Source of the DNA: CAZAKZ01 sp964485695
Lineage (GTDB): Bacteria; Planctomycetota; JAFGQW01
Assembly: GCA_964485695.1 (NCBI GenBank)
Contig: CAZAKZ010000021.1
Span: 1 to 53,583 of the forward strand
Direction: 5' to 3'
Length of the DNA: 53,583 nucleotides
Part shown: in pieces, positions 24,045 through 31,520 of the stretch
How positions within the stretch are numbered: the first letter of the stretch is position 1
How the letters are laid out: each line of letters opens with the position of its first letter
Notes under the pieces: generated by a model
Told to the model about the DNA's origin: nothing
Seen by the model: the letters and a program-made list of their open reading frames with translations, nothing else
Databases searched by the model: none
Position numbers and translations under genes: made by a program

Positions 24045-26201
24045 CTACTTCTTCGCCTTCAGGACAGCGGAAACGAGCACCACGTCTTCTCCCCGCTTGA
24101 GCTTCAGCAGGACCAGGTTGCCGGCCGACTTCCGGGCGAGGATGTCCACGACGGCGTCCACGTTGGAAACGGATTTCCCGTCCACGGCCACAATGATGTC
24201 GCCCACCCGGAGGCCGGCTGCTTTGCCGGCGCTGCCGTCCTCGACCTTGAGCACCTTGCACCCCGCGCCCTTGTCTAGGTCTTCCACCTCGATGCCAAGG
24301 CTGCCCCTTTCGCCCTCCGGCTTCACGGGCTCTTCAACGATGACCACTTCTTCCTCTTCACCGGTTTTTACCTTGACCTTCCTGGCGACCGGAACCTGGT
24401 CCGCCTCGAACTCCCGGCGGCTCGCCATGAATATGTAGGGAAGCAGTGACGTCATCTGAATGGCCGTGAAGGGCAGGGGGCCGACCGTCTCGGAAACAGC
24501 GCCGAGCTTGTCGATCCTGGACACTGACATGAAGGGCTTGAAGGGTTTCACCAGGGCCTCGGTGGTCGGAAGCAGGGCCAGGTCCAGCTTGAAAGGCATA
24601 TCCTCCAGATCCAGGGAGGAGAGCATGGGGCCGAGATTGTCGTAGACCCATTCCAGGGTGGTGCGCACGTCCAGGTATGCTGCACCGGTAATCGAGGAGG
24701 TGTCCTGGAGGCCGACCGAGGCGAGGGCTGTCCGGTAGACTTCGTTGTGGTTCAGGGCCTCCTTGTAGCCCCGGGCGTATTTCTTGACGCTTCGAGCGAA
24801 GACTCCCACCACCAGGGTGTCGCCCATGACGGCCACGGCCGGACTCACGGGTGAGCCCTCGATCTTGAAGACGCACAGGGGCGTATCCCCCACCTTCAGC
24901 CGGGTGACGATCACCCCTTCCCCGGGCACCAGCTCCTCGACCTTGTCCAGGAGGGCGCTGATCCTGGCCGCGTTCTTCAGCTTCAGGGTGAGGAGAACGT
25001 CCGGAATGAAACCGCCCGACCGGGGAAGTCCCATGGTCAGGGCGAACTCGTCGCCGAGGGAGGCCAGCACGTCCTCCCGCAGCTTGAATCCCATGGAGCC
25101 GGACTCGACCCTATTCAGGAACTCGTCCAGCCTGTCCAGGCCGCTCGGCTCCACTTCCTCGAGCACGTCGCCCAGGAAGTCCACGAAGATGTCATATGTC
25201 GAGAGGAAGTCCAGCTTTCCGCCGTAATAGAACACGGTTCCGCCATCCAGGCGGGCCGGCAGGGTGAGGCCGGGCTTCATGGTGTCCAGGATGCTGAGGA
25301 GTCCCTTGCGCTCTCCCGGTGTGTACAGGTGGAGGATCTCCCGGACGCCAAGTGGACCGAAGGTGAGGCTTCCGCCGATGCTCTTGAGTCCACCGATTCC
25401 CACCTTGTCCAGGACCTTCTGGATGATCTCCCGTTCCGGTTCGTCAGCCGGAATCGCACCGAGCATCTCGTTGAAGAACTCCTGTAGGTTATAGAAGAAG
25501 AACCCGTGGGAAGTCCGGGCCTCCACCTTCGACAGGACGGCATTGAAGGCTTCGTTGTTGTTCAGGCGGTCTTCCCCCTGAGTTTTCCCGGCAATGATCT
25601 TCTCCGCGAATGCGCGGTCCGAGACCAGGTAGAAGCCGCCTCGGATGAAAAAGGCATGGAACTGCGGCTCTCCCAGCTGAAACGCTTCCACTTCGCCCAG
25701 TTTCACCCTGGCCACCTCCACGCCGTCTTTTTCGGCGAGAGCCATGAGGCCCTGGACCACCTCCCGCGCCTTCGCCTCCCGATTACCCACCTCCACGGCG
25801 AGGGCCATGATCGGAATGGGCTTTCCCGACCGGGAGTCGATGCTCACCAGGGCGAACTCCAGCCGACCGCTCAGGAGATCCAGGGCCTCCTTCAGGGTCA
25901 TGCCGAGGTTGCTCTCCAGGAATTCCTGCGCGTATCCCTCCGCCATGGCAAGGGAGGAGCTCAGGAACGTCTTCATCTCCTTGTCTTGGAGTAGGAGCGC
26001 GATCGGATGCTGCTCGAGCCCCTTCACGACACCGGATAGACTGGGTATTTCCAGATAGGTGATGGTGTCTGCCGGCAGGAAGTCCTTCACCAGGGTCCCC
26101 TGCTGGGCCTGCGCTCCCGAGAGAAGGGCAAGGACCAGGGCAAGGGCCGCCACGACCAGGGATAACGTCCTCGGATTCCTGCATTTCTGTCTGAGCATCA
26201 C
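24045..26201 (-). CDS. exported protein with C-terminal PDZ domain
   Basis: A 718-aa product; ATG 26201 is preceded by GGAGG six bases away. Residues 1-33 form a signal peptide ending GAQAQ. The long middle (about 35-600) has alternating strands and amphipathic helices such as FLPADTITYLEIPSL and DGGTVFYYGGKLDFLSTYD, resembling DUF3352-like periplasmic proteins; I do not recognise a catalytic site. A PDZ domain occupies about 630-718: GSLGIEVEDL, DGSAGKAAGLRVGDIIVAVD and LKLKRGEDVVLV are typical. No trypsin-like protease motif is present, so this is not HtrA. It probably acts in the periplasm as a binding or scaffold protein. Confidence 0.82.
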   Translation of the reverse strand: MMLRQKCRNPRTLSLVVAALALVLALLSGAQAQQGTLVKDFLPADTITYLEIPSLSGVVKGLEQHPIALLLQDKEMKTFLSSSLAMAEGYAQEFLESNLGMTLKEALDLLSGRLEFALVSIDSRSGKPIPIMALAVEVGNREAKAREVVQGLMALAEKDGVEVARVKLGEVEAFQLGEPQFHAFFIRGGFYLVSDRAFAEKIIAGKTQGEDRLNNNEAFNAVLSKVEARTSHGFFFYNLQEFFNEMLGAIPADEPEREIIQKVLDKVGIGGLKSIGGSLTFGPLGVREILHLYTPGERKGLLSILDTMKPGLTLPARLDGGTVFYYGGKLDFLSTYDIFVDFLGDVLEEVEPSGLDRLDEFLNRVESGSMGFKLREDVLASLGDEFALTMGLPRSGGFIPDVLLTLKLKNAARISALLDKVEELVPGEGVIVTRLKVGDTPLCVFKIEGSPVSPAVAVMGDTLVVGVFARSVKKYARGYKEALNHNEVYRTALASVGLQDTSSITGAAYLDVRTTLEWVYDNLGPMLSSLDLEDMPFKLDLALLPTTEALVKPFKPFMSVSRIDKLGAVSETVGPLPFTAIQMTSLLPYIFMASRREFEADQVPVARKVKVKTGEEEEVVIVEEPVKPEGERGSLGIEVEDLDKGAGCKVLKVEDGSAGKAAGLRVGDIIVAVDGKSVSNVDAVVDILARKSAGNLVLLKLKRGEDVVLVSAVLKAKK

Positions 26202-26281
26202 GCGCCTCCAATTGTTTCAAATGAACCGGCTGATTCTGTCAGCTGTGGAAAAACACAAACGGGCCCAGTGGGCCTCACGTA

Positions 26282-26719
26282 TCAATCTGGATTGCCGGGA
26301 GTGCCCTCGATATCCAGGGCCTCCAGTTTATGGCGAACTTCCGCTGGTAACCGGCGGGGTTTCCTGTCCGGACCGAGGCAGGCGAGATCCGTGGAGCCCG
26401 TGCATACGGCGATCTCGTCCTCTTGCCGGACGACTCTATAGTGGAACCGGAGCCGAACGGGGCTCACGATCTTCGCGCGGGTCTCTATCCTGAGCAGATC
26501 GTCGTATCGGGCGCCGGCAAGATATCGGCACTGCGCCTCCACCACAGTGAGCAGAACCCCTTTATTTTCCAGCTCGGAATAGGGAAATCCGAAGTGCCTC
26601 ATCATTTCCGTGCGTCCGACTTCGAAGTACTTCAGATAGTTGCCGTGGTAAACCACGCCCATCTGGTCGGTTTCTTCGTATCGAACCCGGATGCTCGGAG
26701 CGTAGTCCCGGGGATTCAT
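26282..26719 (-). CDS. acyl-CoA thioesterase, 4HBT family (YbgC/FadM type)
   Basis: A 145-aa hot-dog fold enzyme from ATG 26719, the start that gives the standard N-terminus. The signature IRVRYEETDQMGVVYHGNYLK contains the catalytic Asp (in ETDQMG) of the 4-hydroxybenzoyl-CoA thioesterase family, followed by the usual helix with Glu/Arg (FEVGRTEMMR). The strand LRFHYRVVRQEDEIAVCTGSTD fits the rest of the fold. It hydrolyses acyl-CoA thioesters in the cytoplasm; the chain length cannot be read. It lies 80 bases upstream of the PDZ gene on the same strand. Confidence 0.9.
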   Translation of the reverse strand: MNPRDYAPSIRVRYEETDQMGVVYHGNYLKYFEVGRTEMMRHFGFPYSELENKGVLLTVVEAQCRYLAGARYDDLLRIETRAKIVSPVRLRFHYRVVRQEDEIAVCTGSTDLACLGPDRKPRRLPAEVRHKLEALDIEGTPGNPD

Positions 26720-26833
26720 GAATCCAGCATTCAACCGTTCAGTTCGGGTATCGGTCCGGCGAAAAACCACCTGTTCGTCCGTTGCAGGCCCTCAATATTA
26801 GGGCGAACCCGTCTAACCGTCAACGAACGGTGG

Positions 26834-26861
26834 TTGCATTTCGACATCGCGGCCCTATGAT
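26834..26861 (+). promoter_or_regulatory. candidate promoter of the small membrane protein pair
   Basis: TTGCAT (26834-26839) and TATGAT (26856-26861) are 16 bases apart; transcription would start about 30 bases before the ATG at 26900. Confidence 0.5.
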
Positions 26862-26899
26862 TTTACGTTTCTTGAGCGTTCCCTATTGAAAGCCACCGA

Positions 26900-27271
26900 A
26901 TGAAAGCTGTTGCCGCCATCTTGTTGACCTGGGCAGCCCCCGGCGCCGGCCACTGGTACCTGGGCTTCAGGAAAAAGGCGATCTTCTACTTCCTGATCAT
27001 CACCGCCACGTTCCTGGCGGGCATGGCCATCGCCGATTTCCGCAACATCAACATCCATCGTCATCCCTACTTCTTCATCACCTTCAGCTTCTACGGCGGC
27101 GCCACCTTCATCGCTCAGATCGTCACCCAGGGCCTGACCCTGGTCCGGCCCCTCGAGAGAATAGAAATCGGATGCCTCTACTCCGCCGTGGCAGGCCTCC
27201 TCAACGTTCTGGTCATGATCGACGCCTTCCTCCTCGCATCAGGATATTCTTCTCATGCCTCAGATCGTTGA
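26900..27271 (+). CDS. small polytopic membrane protein, 123 aa
   Basis: Three to four hydrophobic segments: about 1-18, 27-46, 58-76 and 92-114. The N-terminal pattern LLTWAAPGAGHWYLGFRKKAIFYF, an early Pro-Gly-x-Gly-x-x-Tyr turn followed by basic residues, resembles the TM2-domain type and DUF6677-like proteins that I associate with planctomycetes. The function is unknown. The next gene overlaps its end by 17 bases on the same strand, so the two are probably translated together and may form one complex. Confidence 0.78.
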   Translation: MKAVAAILLTWAAPGAGHWYLGFRKKAIFYFLIITATFLAGMAIADFRNINIHRHPYFFITFSFYGGATFIAQIVTQGLTLVRPLERIEIGCLYSAVAGLLNVLVMIDAFLLASGYSSHASDR

Positions 27272-27446
27272 AATGATCCTCTTCTACATCCCCATCACCC
27301 TCATCGCCTGCATCGTCTACGCCTCCATCAAGCGGAATTCCCTGCGAGAAATCACCCTCGCTGGCCTCAACTACTTCCTCATGTTCACCGGTCTCATCCT
27401 GGCCTGTATCGTGGTACTTGAAGCCATCCAGTGGATCGGCGGCTGA
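27255..27446 (+). CDS. small membrane protein, 63 aa
   Basis: Two hydrophobic helices (about 4-23 and 37-58) joined by a short basic loop (SIKRNSLREITL). It starts inside the preceding gene, overlapping by 17 bases, and ends three bases before the end of the convergent dprA gene. No enzyme motif is visible. The tight overlap argues that it is real and works with the 123-aa protein before it. Confidence 0.7.
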   Translation: MPQIVEMILFYIPITLIACIVYASIKRNSLREITLAGLNYFLMFTGLILACIVVLEAIQWIGG

Positions 27447-27449
27447 GCC

Positions 27450-28517
27450 TCACCCGAGCCCCACGACCCGGCCTCCCCCGACATCCCGAACCCGGTCCTT
27501 CATCTCCAGCAAGGCCAGCACCGAAGCCAGGCGGTCCGCCGGCAATCCCGTCTTCCCCACCAGGCGATCCACGGAAACGGGATCCAGACCCAGGTGTTCG
27601 AGCACCATGCGCTCCTCTTCTCCGAGGGGCACCTCGGTCTCGCCCCCGGCCGATTCCAGGTTCAGCTCCTCGAAGATATCCTCCACGCCACCCAGCAGGC
27701 GCGCGCCCTGACGCAGCAGGGCGTGGGTGCCCCGGCTGTAGGGACTGGTGATGGGGCCGGGCACCGCGAATACCTCACGACCCTGTTCCAGGCCAAGCCG
27801 GGCCGTGATGAGGGACCCGCTCCGTTCGGCCGCCTCCACCACCACCACCCCGCGGACGAGGCCGCTGATGATGCGGTTCCGCCGGGGAAAGTTGGCGGCA
27901 AAGGGTGGGCACCCCATGGGAAATTCGCTCAGGACGGCCCCCGACCCGGTGATGGCGTCCATGAGGGCACGGTGCTCGGGGGGATAGCACCGATCGAGGC
28001 CGCACCCCAGCACGGCCACGGTCCGGCCCTGCGCCTCCAGCGCCCCACGGTGCGCCACCCCGTCCACGCCGCGGGCCATGCCGCTCACCACGGCGATGCC
28101 CGCCCCGGCCAGCTCCCGGCCGAGACGCTGCGCCACCTGCCGGCCGTACGGCGTGGGTTTCCGGGTGCCCACGACAGCGATGGCGGGGAGGTCGGGATCG
28201 GGATGCCACTCCCCCCGCTGGTAGAGGACGGGGGGCGCACCCTTGACCTCGCGAAGGGGCAGAGGATAGGCCGCATCCTCCCGGGTCACCAGGACCAGTC
28301 CGGCGGCCTCGGCCCGGTCCTTCTCCTCTTCCACCGGCCGCATTCGCGCCTCGGCCAGCAGCGATTCCGCCTCCTCCGCGGGGAGACCCAGGGTCGTCAG
28401 GTCCTCGACCGAGGCCCTCCGGAAGGCGGCCAGGCTCTCGAACGCCCGGACCAGCCCCTCCAGCCGGGTCGTGCCCACGCCGGGCAGCAGATTGAGCTGA
28501 ATCAACAGGTCACGCAT
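27450..28517 (-). CDS. dprA: DNA-processing protein DprA
   Basis: A 355-aa single-stranded-DNA-binding protein that loads RecA during natural transformation. An N-terminal helical part (LPGVGTTRLEGLV, a helix-hairpin-helix-like turn) precedes the Rossmann-like core: AIAVVGTRKPTPYGRQVA, GIAVVSGMARGVDGVAHRGAL, TVAVLGCGLDRCYPPEH, GAVLSEFPMGCPPFAANFPRRNRIISGL, ERSGSLITARLGLEQGREVFAVPG and GTHALLRQGARL, all hallmark blocks of the family. A winged-helix-like C-terminal domain (about 300-350) is present. It suggests competence for DNA uptake, although no com or pil gene lies here. Confidence 0.95.
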   Translation of the reverse strand: MRDLLIQLNLLPGVGTTRLEGLVRAFESLAAFRRASVEDLTTLGLPAEEAESLLAEARMRPVEEEKDRAEAAGLVLVTREDAAYPLPLREVKGAPPVLYQRGEWHPDPDLPAIAVVGTRKPTPYGRQVAQRLGRELAGAGIAVVSGMARGVDGVAHRGALEAQGRTVAVLGCGLDRCYPPEHRALMDAITGSGAVLSEFPMGCPPFAANFPRRNRIISGLVRGVVVVEAAERSGSLITARLGLEQGREVFAVPGPITSPYSRGTHALLRQGARLLGGVEDIFEELNLESAGGETEVPLGEEERMVLEHLGLDPVSVDRLVGKTGLPADRLASVLALLEMKDRVRDVGGGRVVGLG

Positions 28518-28589
28518 GCCCGATGAGTCGAAAAAAAGCGCGATGGGTTACGGGAAAAATCGGAAATCTCGATAGCGGCCGAGGCCCGG

Positions 28590-29063
28590 TCAATCGCCCG
28601 GGACTCCGATCCCCTTTTCGCCCGATCCGGCGAGGTGCCGGTCCGCTGCGGCGATCCAGGCCCGGCCGCCGCCCCGCATGTACCCCATCCTGGCCAGCTT
28701 TTTCCCCCTGGCGTCCAGGAAGAGCACCGTGGGATAGCCGCGGACGTCGTACTTCGTCTGCAGCGCCCGGTTTTGCTTCTGGATCTTCCGGGATTGTGGA
28801 TTGGAACGCGGGAAGTCCACCTCGAGGAGAATCACGTTCTTCTCGGCCCACTTCTTGAAGTCCGGGGTGCTGAACACTTCCTTCTTCAGGCGGATGCACC
28901 AGGCGCACCAGTCGCTGCCGGTGAAGTCGGCCAGGATCGGCTTGCCGGATTTCCGTGCCGCCATGGCGGCCTTGTCATAGTCGGTGAACCAGTGGGCTTT
29001 CTGGGCAAACGCCCCGGCGGCCAGGACTGCCAGGGCGGCTGTGATCAGGGTAAGGTGTCTCAT
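28590..29063 (-). CDS. exported thioredoxin-fold protein
   Basis: A 157-aa product; ATG 29063 has AGGAGA six bases upstream. Residues 1-20 form a signal peptide (ALAVLAAGAFAQ). The thioredoxin-like active site is W52-C53-A54-W55-C56 within DFTGSDWCAWCIRLKKEVF, as in the thioredoxin_7/DsbD-gamma-like group, and YDVRGYPTVLFLDARGKKL carries the cis-proline loop. It probably reduces or oxidises thiols of periplasmic proteins. It lies 72 bases upstream of dprA on the same strand, probably by chance. Confidence 0.9.
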   Translation of the reverse strand: MRHLTLITAALAVLAAGAFAQKAHWFTDYDKAAMAARKSGKPILADFTGSDWCAWCIRLKKEVFSTPDFKKWAEKNVILLEVDFPRSNPQSRKIQKQNRALQTKYDVRGYPTVLFLDARGKKLARMGYMRGGGRAWIAAADRHLAGSGEKGIGVPGD

Positions 29064-29247
29064 CTCGATTCTCCTGTTCTCTCCCACGAAACAGGCCGTC
29101 ACGAATGTGGATCATTCAATGATCAGGAACGCAGGAAATGCCGAGAAACGCAGGGAATTGTCGTGGGTTGCCGGAGATGGACGGGAACCCGCGGATTGGC
29201 TGAATCCACCGTCGCGACGGGAGTGAGAGGTCGATCCGTATTGCTGC

Positions 29248-29412
29248 TCAGCTCTTCTTGGATGTCACTGCAAAGACATTGCCCCAGATCCTTTTCGTGT
29301 TCTTGCTCCCGCACCCGGGGCATTTCACCTTCCTGGGGACCGACTGGGAGAAGGACCGCCTGACTTCGAAGAGCTTCTTGCAATCTTCACACCGGAGATC
29401 GTACGCTGGCAT
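29248..29412 (-). CDS. FmdB-type zinc ribbon protein, 54 aa
   Basis: ATG 29412 follows a perfect AAGGAGG by five bases, so the longer open frame is rejected. The protein opens MPAYDLRCEDCKKLFEV and has a four-Cys zinc ribbon: C8, C11, C31, C34 (CPGCGSKNTKRIW). This matches the putative regulatory protein FmdB family. Such small proteins are widespread and their role is not firmly known; nucleic-acid or protein binding is likely. It has its own promoter. Confidence 0.9.
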   Translation of the reverse strand: MPAYDLRCEDCKKLFEVRRSFSQSVPRKVKCPGCGSKNTKRIWGNVFAVTSKKS

Positions 29413-29476
29413 GAGAACCTCCTTTTCGGAGTCACCGAACCGGGTCGTAAGAAAACCGGGATCGTTTCGCGGGGTC

Positions 29477-29504
29477 ATTATACCGGACCTGACCGTATAG
29501 CCAA
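29477..29504 (-). promoter_or_regulatory. promoter of the FmdB-type gene
   Basis: On the minus strand TTGGCT (29504-29499) and a perfect TATAAT (29482-29477) are 16 bases apart. Predicted start is near 29470, about 58 bases before the ATG. Confidence 0.65.
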
Positions 29505-29576
29505 GCTCTGCTGCTAGTGCCCTCGCCAAAAAAAGTGACCGGCCTCTGTAAATTCTATATATTATTGTCAAGGATT

Positions 29577-29676
29577 CCCCACGGCTGTTTTACGTCCTGA
29601 ATCGAGTCATTTCAGGGTAGTCGGGTGTCCCACGGCTCTGAAACGGCCCGATTCAGGACATGATACAGCCGTGGGG
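29577..29676. repeat. 100-base inverted repeat upstream of the DUF4932-type gene
   Basis: Two 28-base arms (29577-29604 and 29649-29676) are complementary at 25 of 28 positions around a 44-base spacer. The arms begin CCCCACGGCTGT and end TCCTGAATCG. Within the spacer TTTCAG and CTGAAA can pair. The right arm covers the ATG at 29660, which argues for a start further downstream. It contains the block GGCCCGATTCAGG, nearly repeated in the hairpin on the other side of the gene. Confidence 0.8.
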
Positions 29677-29698
29677 CCGACACATGGAGATCCGGATC

Positions 29699-31096
29699 AT
29701 GAACCTCACCCTCATCCTCCTGCTGGCAGGACCTCTCCAGCTGTCCTCCGCCGATTCTCTCACCGCCCGGGTGGATCCGCGCGTGGAGCTGATGAGCATC
29801 CTCTTCCGCCTTGCCGGCAATCCCGAGTACAACATGCCCATCTCGAAATCCCCGTACAGCAAGGCGGTCGAGGCGCACTTCGGAGAGTTCGGGAGCCATC
29901 CGGTGATCCGGACGGCCCGGAAACTCCGGGCCCGGCGCGGCGTGAGCTACGACGCGGTCATGAGCATGGCGGTCCATCTGGTGGACACGGTGGAACTCGC
30001 CGAGAAGGTCCCCTTCGACAAGAAACCTCCCGGGCTGGACAGGCGCTGGCGCCTCGAGGAGGCGCGGGACTTCCTGAAAAAGGCCCGGGACTTCGTCGAG
30101 AAGACGAAGTTCAACGAGTTCTTCAAGAAGCACAACGCGCTCTACGAGGCCACCGCCAATCGCATGACCAAAAAGCTCAACGAGCGCGCCTACCTCGACT
30201 GGTTCGACAGGTTCTTCGGCACGCGGCCCGGCGCGAAGTTTTATGTCATCGTGGGGCTCCTGAACGGAGGAGGCTGCTACGGCGCGGGCCTCCGGGATCT
30301 CGAGGGCCAGGAGGAGATCACGCCCATCATCGGCGCCTGGCGGTTCGACGGCGAGGGCATCCCGGTGTTCACCGGCCGCATCGTGCCCACGGTGGTTCAC
30401 GAGTTCTGCCACAGCTACACCAACCCGATCGTGGACGGCCATGCCGACAAGCTGGAGCCGGCGGCCCGGCGCATGTTCAAGCACTGCGAGCAGACCATGC
30501 GGCGCCAGGCGTACGGAAACTGGAAGACCCTGATGTACGAGTCGCTGGTCCGGGCGTGCGTGGTCCGGTACATGGCGACCACCGACGGCAAGGCCGCGGC
30601 CGCCCGGGAGATCAGGGCCCAGCACGGCCGAGGCTTCAAGTGGATCGGGGAGCTTTCCGAGGTCCTGGCCGACTACGAGTCGCAGCGCAAACAGTATCCA
30701 AGCCTCGAGGGGTTCATGCCGCGTATCGTCCGGTTCTTCGAGGGCTACGCCGACCGGTACGACGACCTCGTGGCCAAGGCTCCGAAGGTGGTGTCCATGA
30801 CGCCGCCCAACGGCGCCACCGACGTGGACCCCGCCCTCGCCGAGATCAAGGTAGTGTTCGACCGGCCCATGAAGGATCGATGCTGGGCCGTGGTGGGTGG
30901 CGGGCCGCAATTCCCGGAGCTCACCGGAAAGACCCACTACGACAAGGCGTGCAAGGTGCTCACCATCCCGGTGCGCCTGAAGCCGGCCTGGTCCTACCGG
31001 TTCTGGCTCAACCGGGGCAAGTACGACAGCTTCCAGAGCCGGGAAGGCGTCAAGCTCGCGTCCGTGGCCGTGATCTTCAAGACGCGGGAGAAGTGA
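29699..31096 (+). CDS. DUF4932-type metalloprotease-like exported protein
   Basis: A 465-aa product from ATG 29699 (GGAG nine bases upstream); ATG 29684 is also possible. The first 19 residues form a signal peptide. Residues about 25-330 match the DUF4932 pattern: VELMSILFRLAGNPEY near the start, a helical middle, LLNGGGCYGAGL, and the zinc-protease-like H234-E-F-C-H238 (VVHEFCHSYTNP). The C-terminal 100 residues (KVVSMTPPNGATDVDPALAEIKVVFDRPM) look like a Big_5-type Ig-like domain. It may be a zinc peptidase outside the cytoplasm; activity is not established for this family. Large hairpins stand on both sides of the gene. Confidence 0.85.
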   Translation: MNLTLILLLAGPLQLSSADSLTARVDPRVELMSILFRLAGNPEYNMPISKSPYSKAVEAHFGEFGSHPVIRTARKLRARRGVSYDAVMSMAVHLVDTVELAEKVPFDKKPPGLDRRWRLEEARDFLKKARDFVEKTKFNEFFKKHNALYEATANRMTKKLNERAYLDWFDRFFGTRPGAKFYVIVGLLNGGGCYGAGLRDLEGQEEITPIIGAWRFDGEGIPVFTGRIVPTVVHEFCHSYTNPIVDGHADKLEPAARRMFKHCEQTMRRQAYGNWKTLMYESLVRACVVRYMATTDGKAAAAREIRAQHGRGFKWIGELSEVLADYESQRKQYPSLEGFMPRIVRFFEGYADRYDDLVAKAPKVVSMTPPNGATDVDPALAEIKVVFDRPMKDRCWAVVGGGPQFPELTGKTHYDKACKVLTIPVRLKPAWSYRFWLNRGKYDSFQSREGVKLASVAVIFKTREK

Positions 31097-31190
31097 TTGC
31101 GTGGAGCGGCTGCCGACAACCCTCATGGCATCTCATTCAATGCCCATGAAACCACCGTCGGCGATTTCCCCTCGCACCCACAAAGGAGTA

Positions 31191-31260
31191 TTGGCCAGAA
31201 ATGGGCCATCTAGATCCCGTGGAGCACTCCACAAGTCCTGGATGGCCCGATTCTGGCCAA
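31191..31260. repeat. nested inverted repeat downstream of the DUF4932-type gene
   Basis: Arms 31191-31209 (TTGGCCAGAAATGGGCCAT) and 31242-31260 are complementary at 17 of 19 positions; inside, GTGGAG (31219-31224) and CTCCAC (31227-31232) form a second palindrome. The right arm holds GGCCCGATTCTGG, 12 of 13 identical to the block in the repeat upstream of the gene. The 31097-31520 region has no gene. Confidence 0.7.
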
Positions 31261-31302
31261 AACCTGCTTGTCAAATTTGATAGGCGGTTTCATCGAAGGT
31301 TT

Positions 31303-31322
31303 TTGAGCGCAAACGCGCTCAA
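31303..31322 (+). terminator. weak hairpin terminator candidate
   Basis: TTGAGCGC (31303-31310) pairs with GCGCTCAA (31315-31322) around AAAC, preceded and followed by short T-runs (TTTTT before, TTTCT after). It is 207 bases past the stop codon, so the assignment is tentative. Confidence 0.4.
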
Positions 31323-31520
31323 TTTCTACCCATGAAATCCGGGCTGCCGACTTCCGGGGCGGTTCACGCCGAAGGTTCACCCGGCCTCCTTCTCAAGGGC
31401 TACCTCAAGCTTCACAACGGGGGTATACTCTGAAAAACGCGCGCGTCGTTTTCTGAACTTCTCCGGGTCCATGTCGTTCCTTCCTCGAACGCACGGCAGT
31501 CTGCACTGTTGGGGTTTCGC

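Noticed and set aside
29671..31149. 492-aa open frame in another plus-strand frame
   Set aside because: It overlaps the DUF4932-type gene out of frame and reads as an Arg/Gly/Pro-rich shadow.
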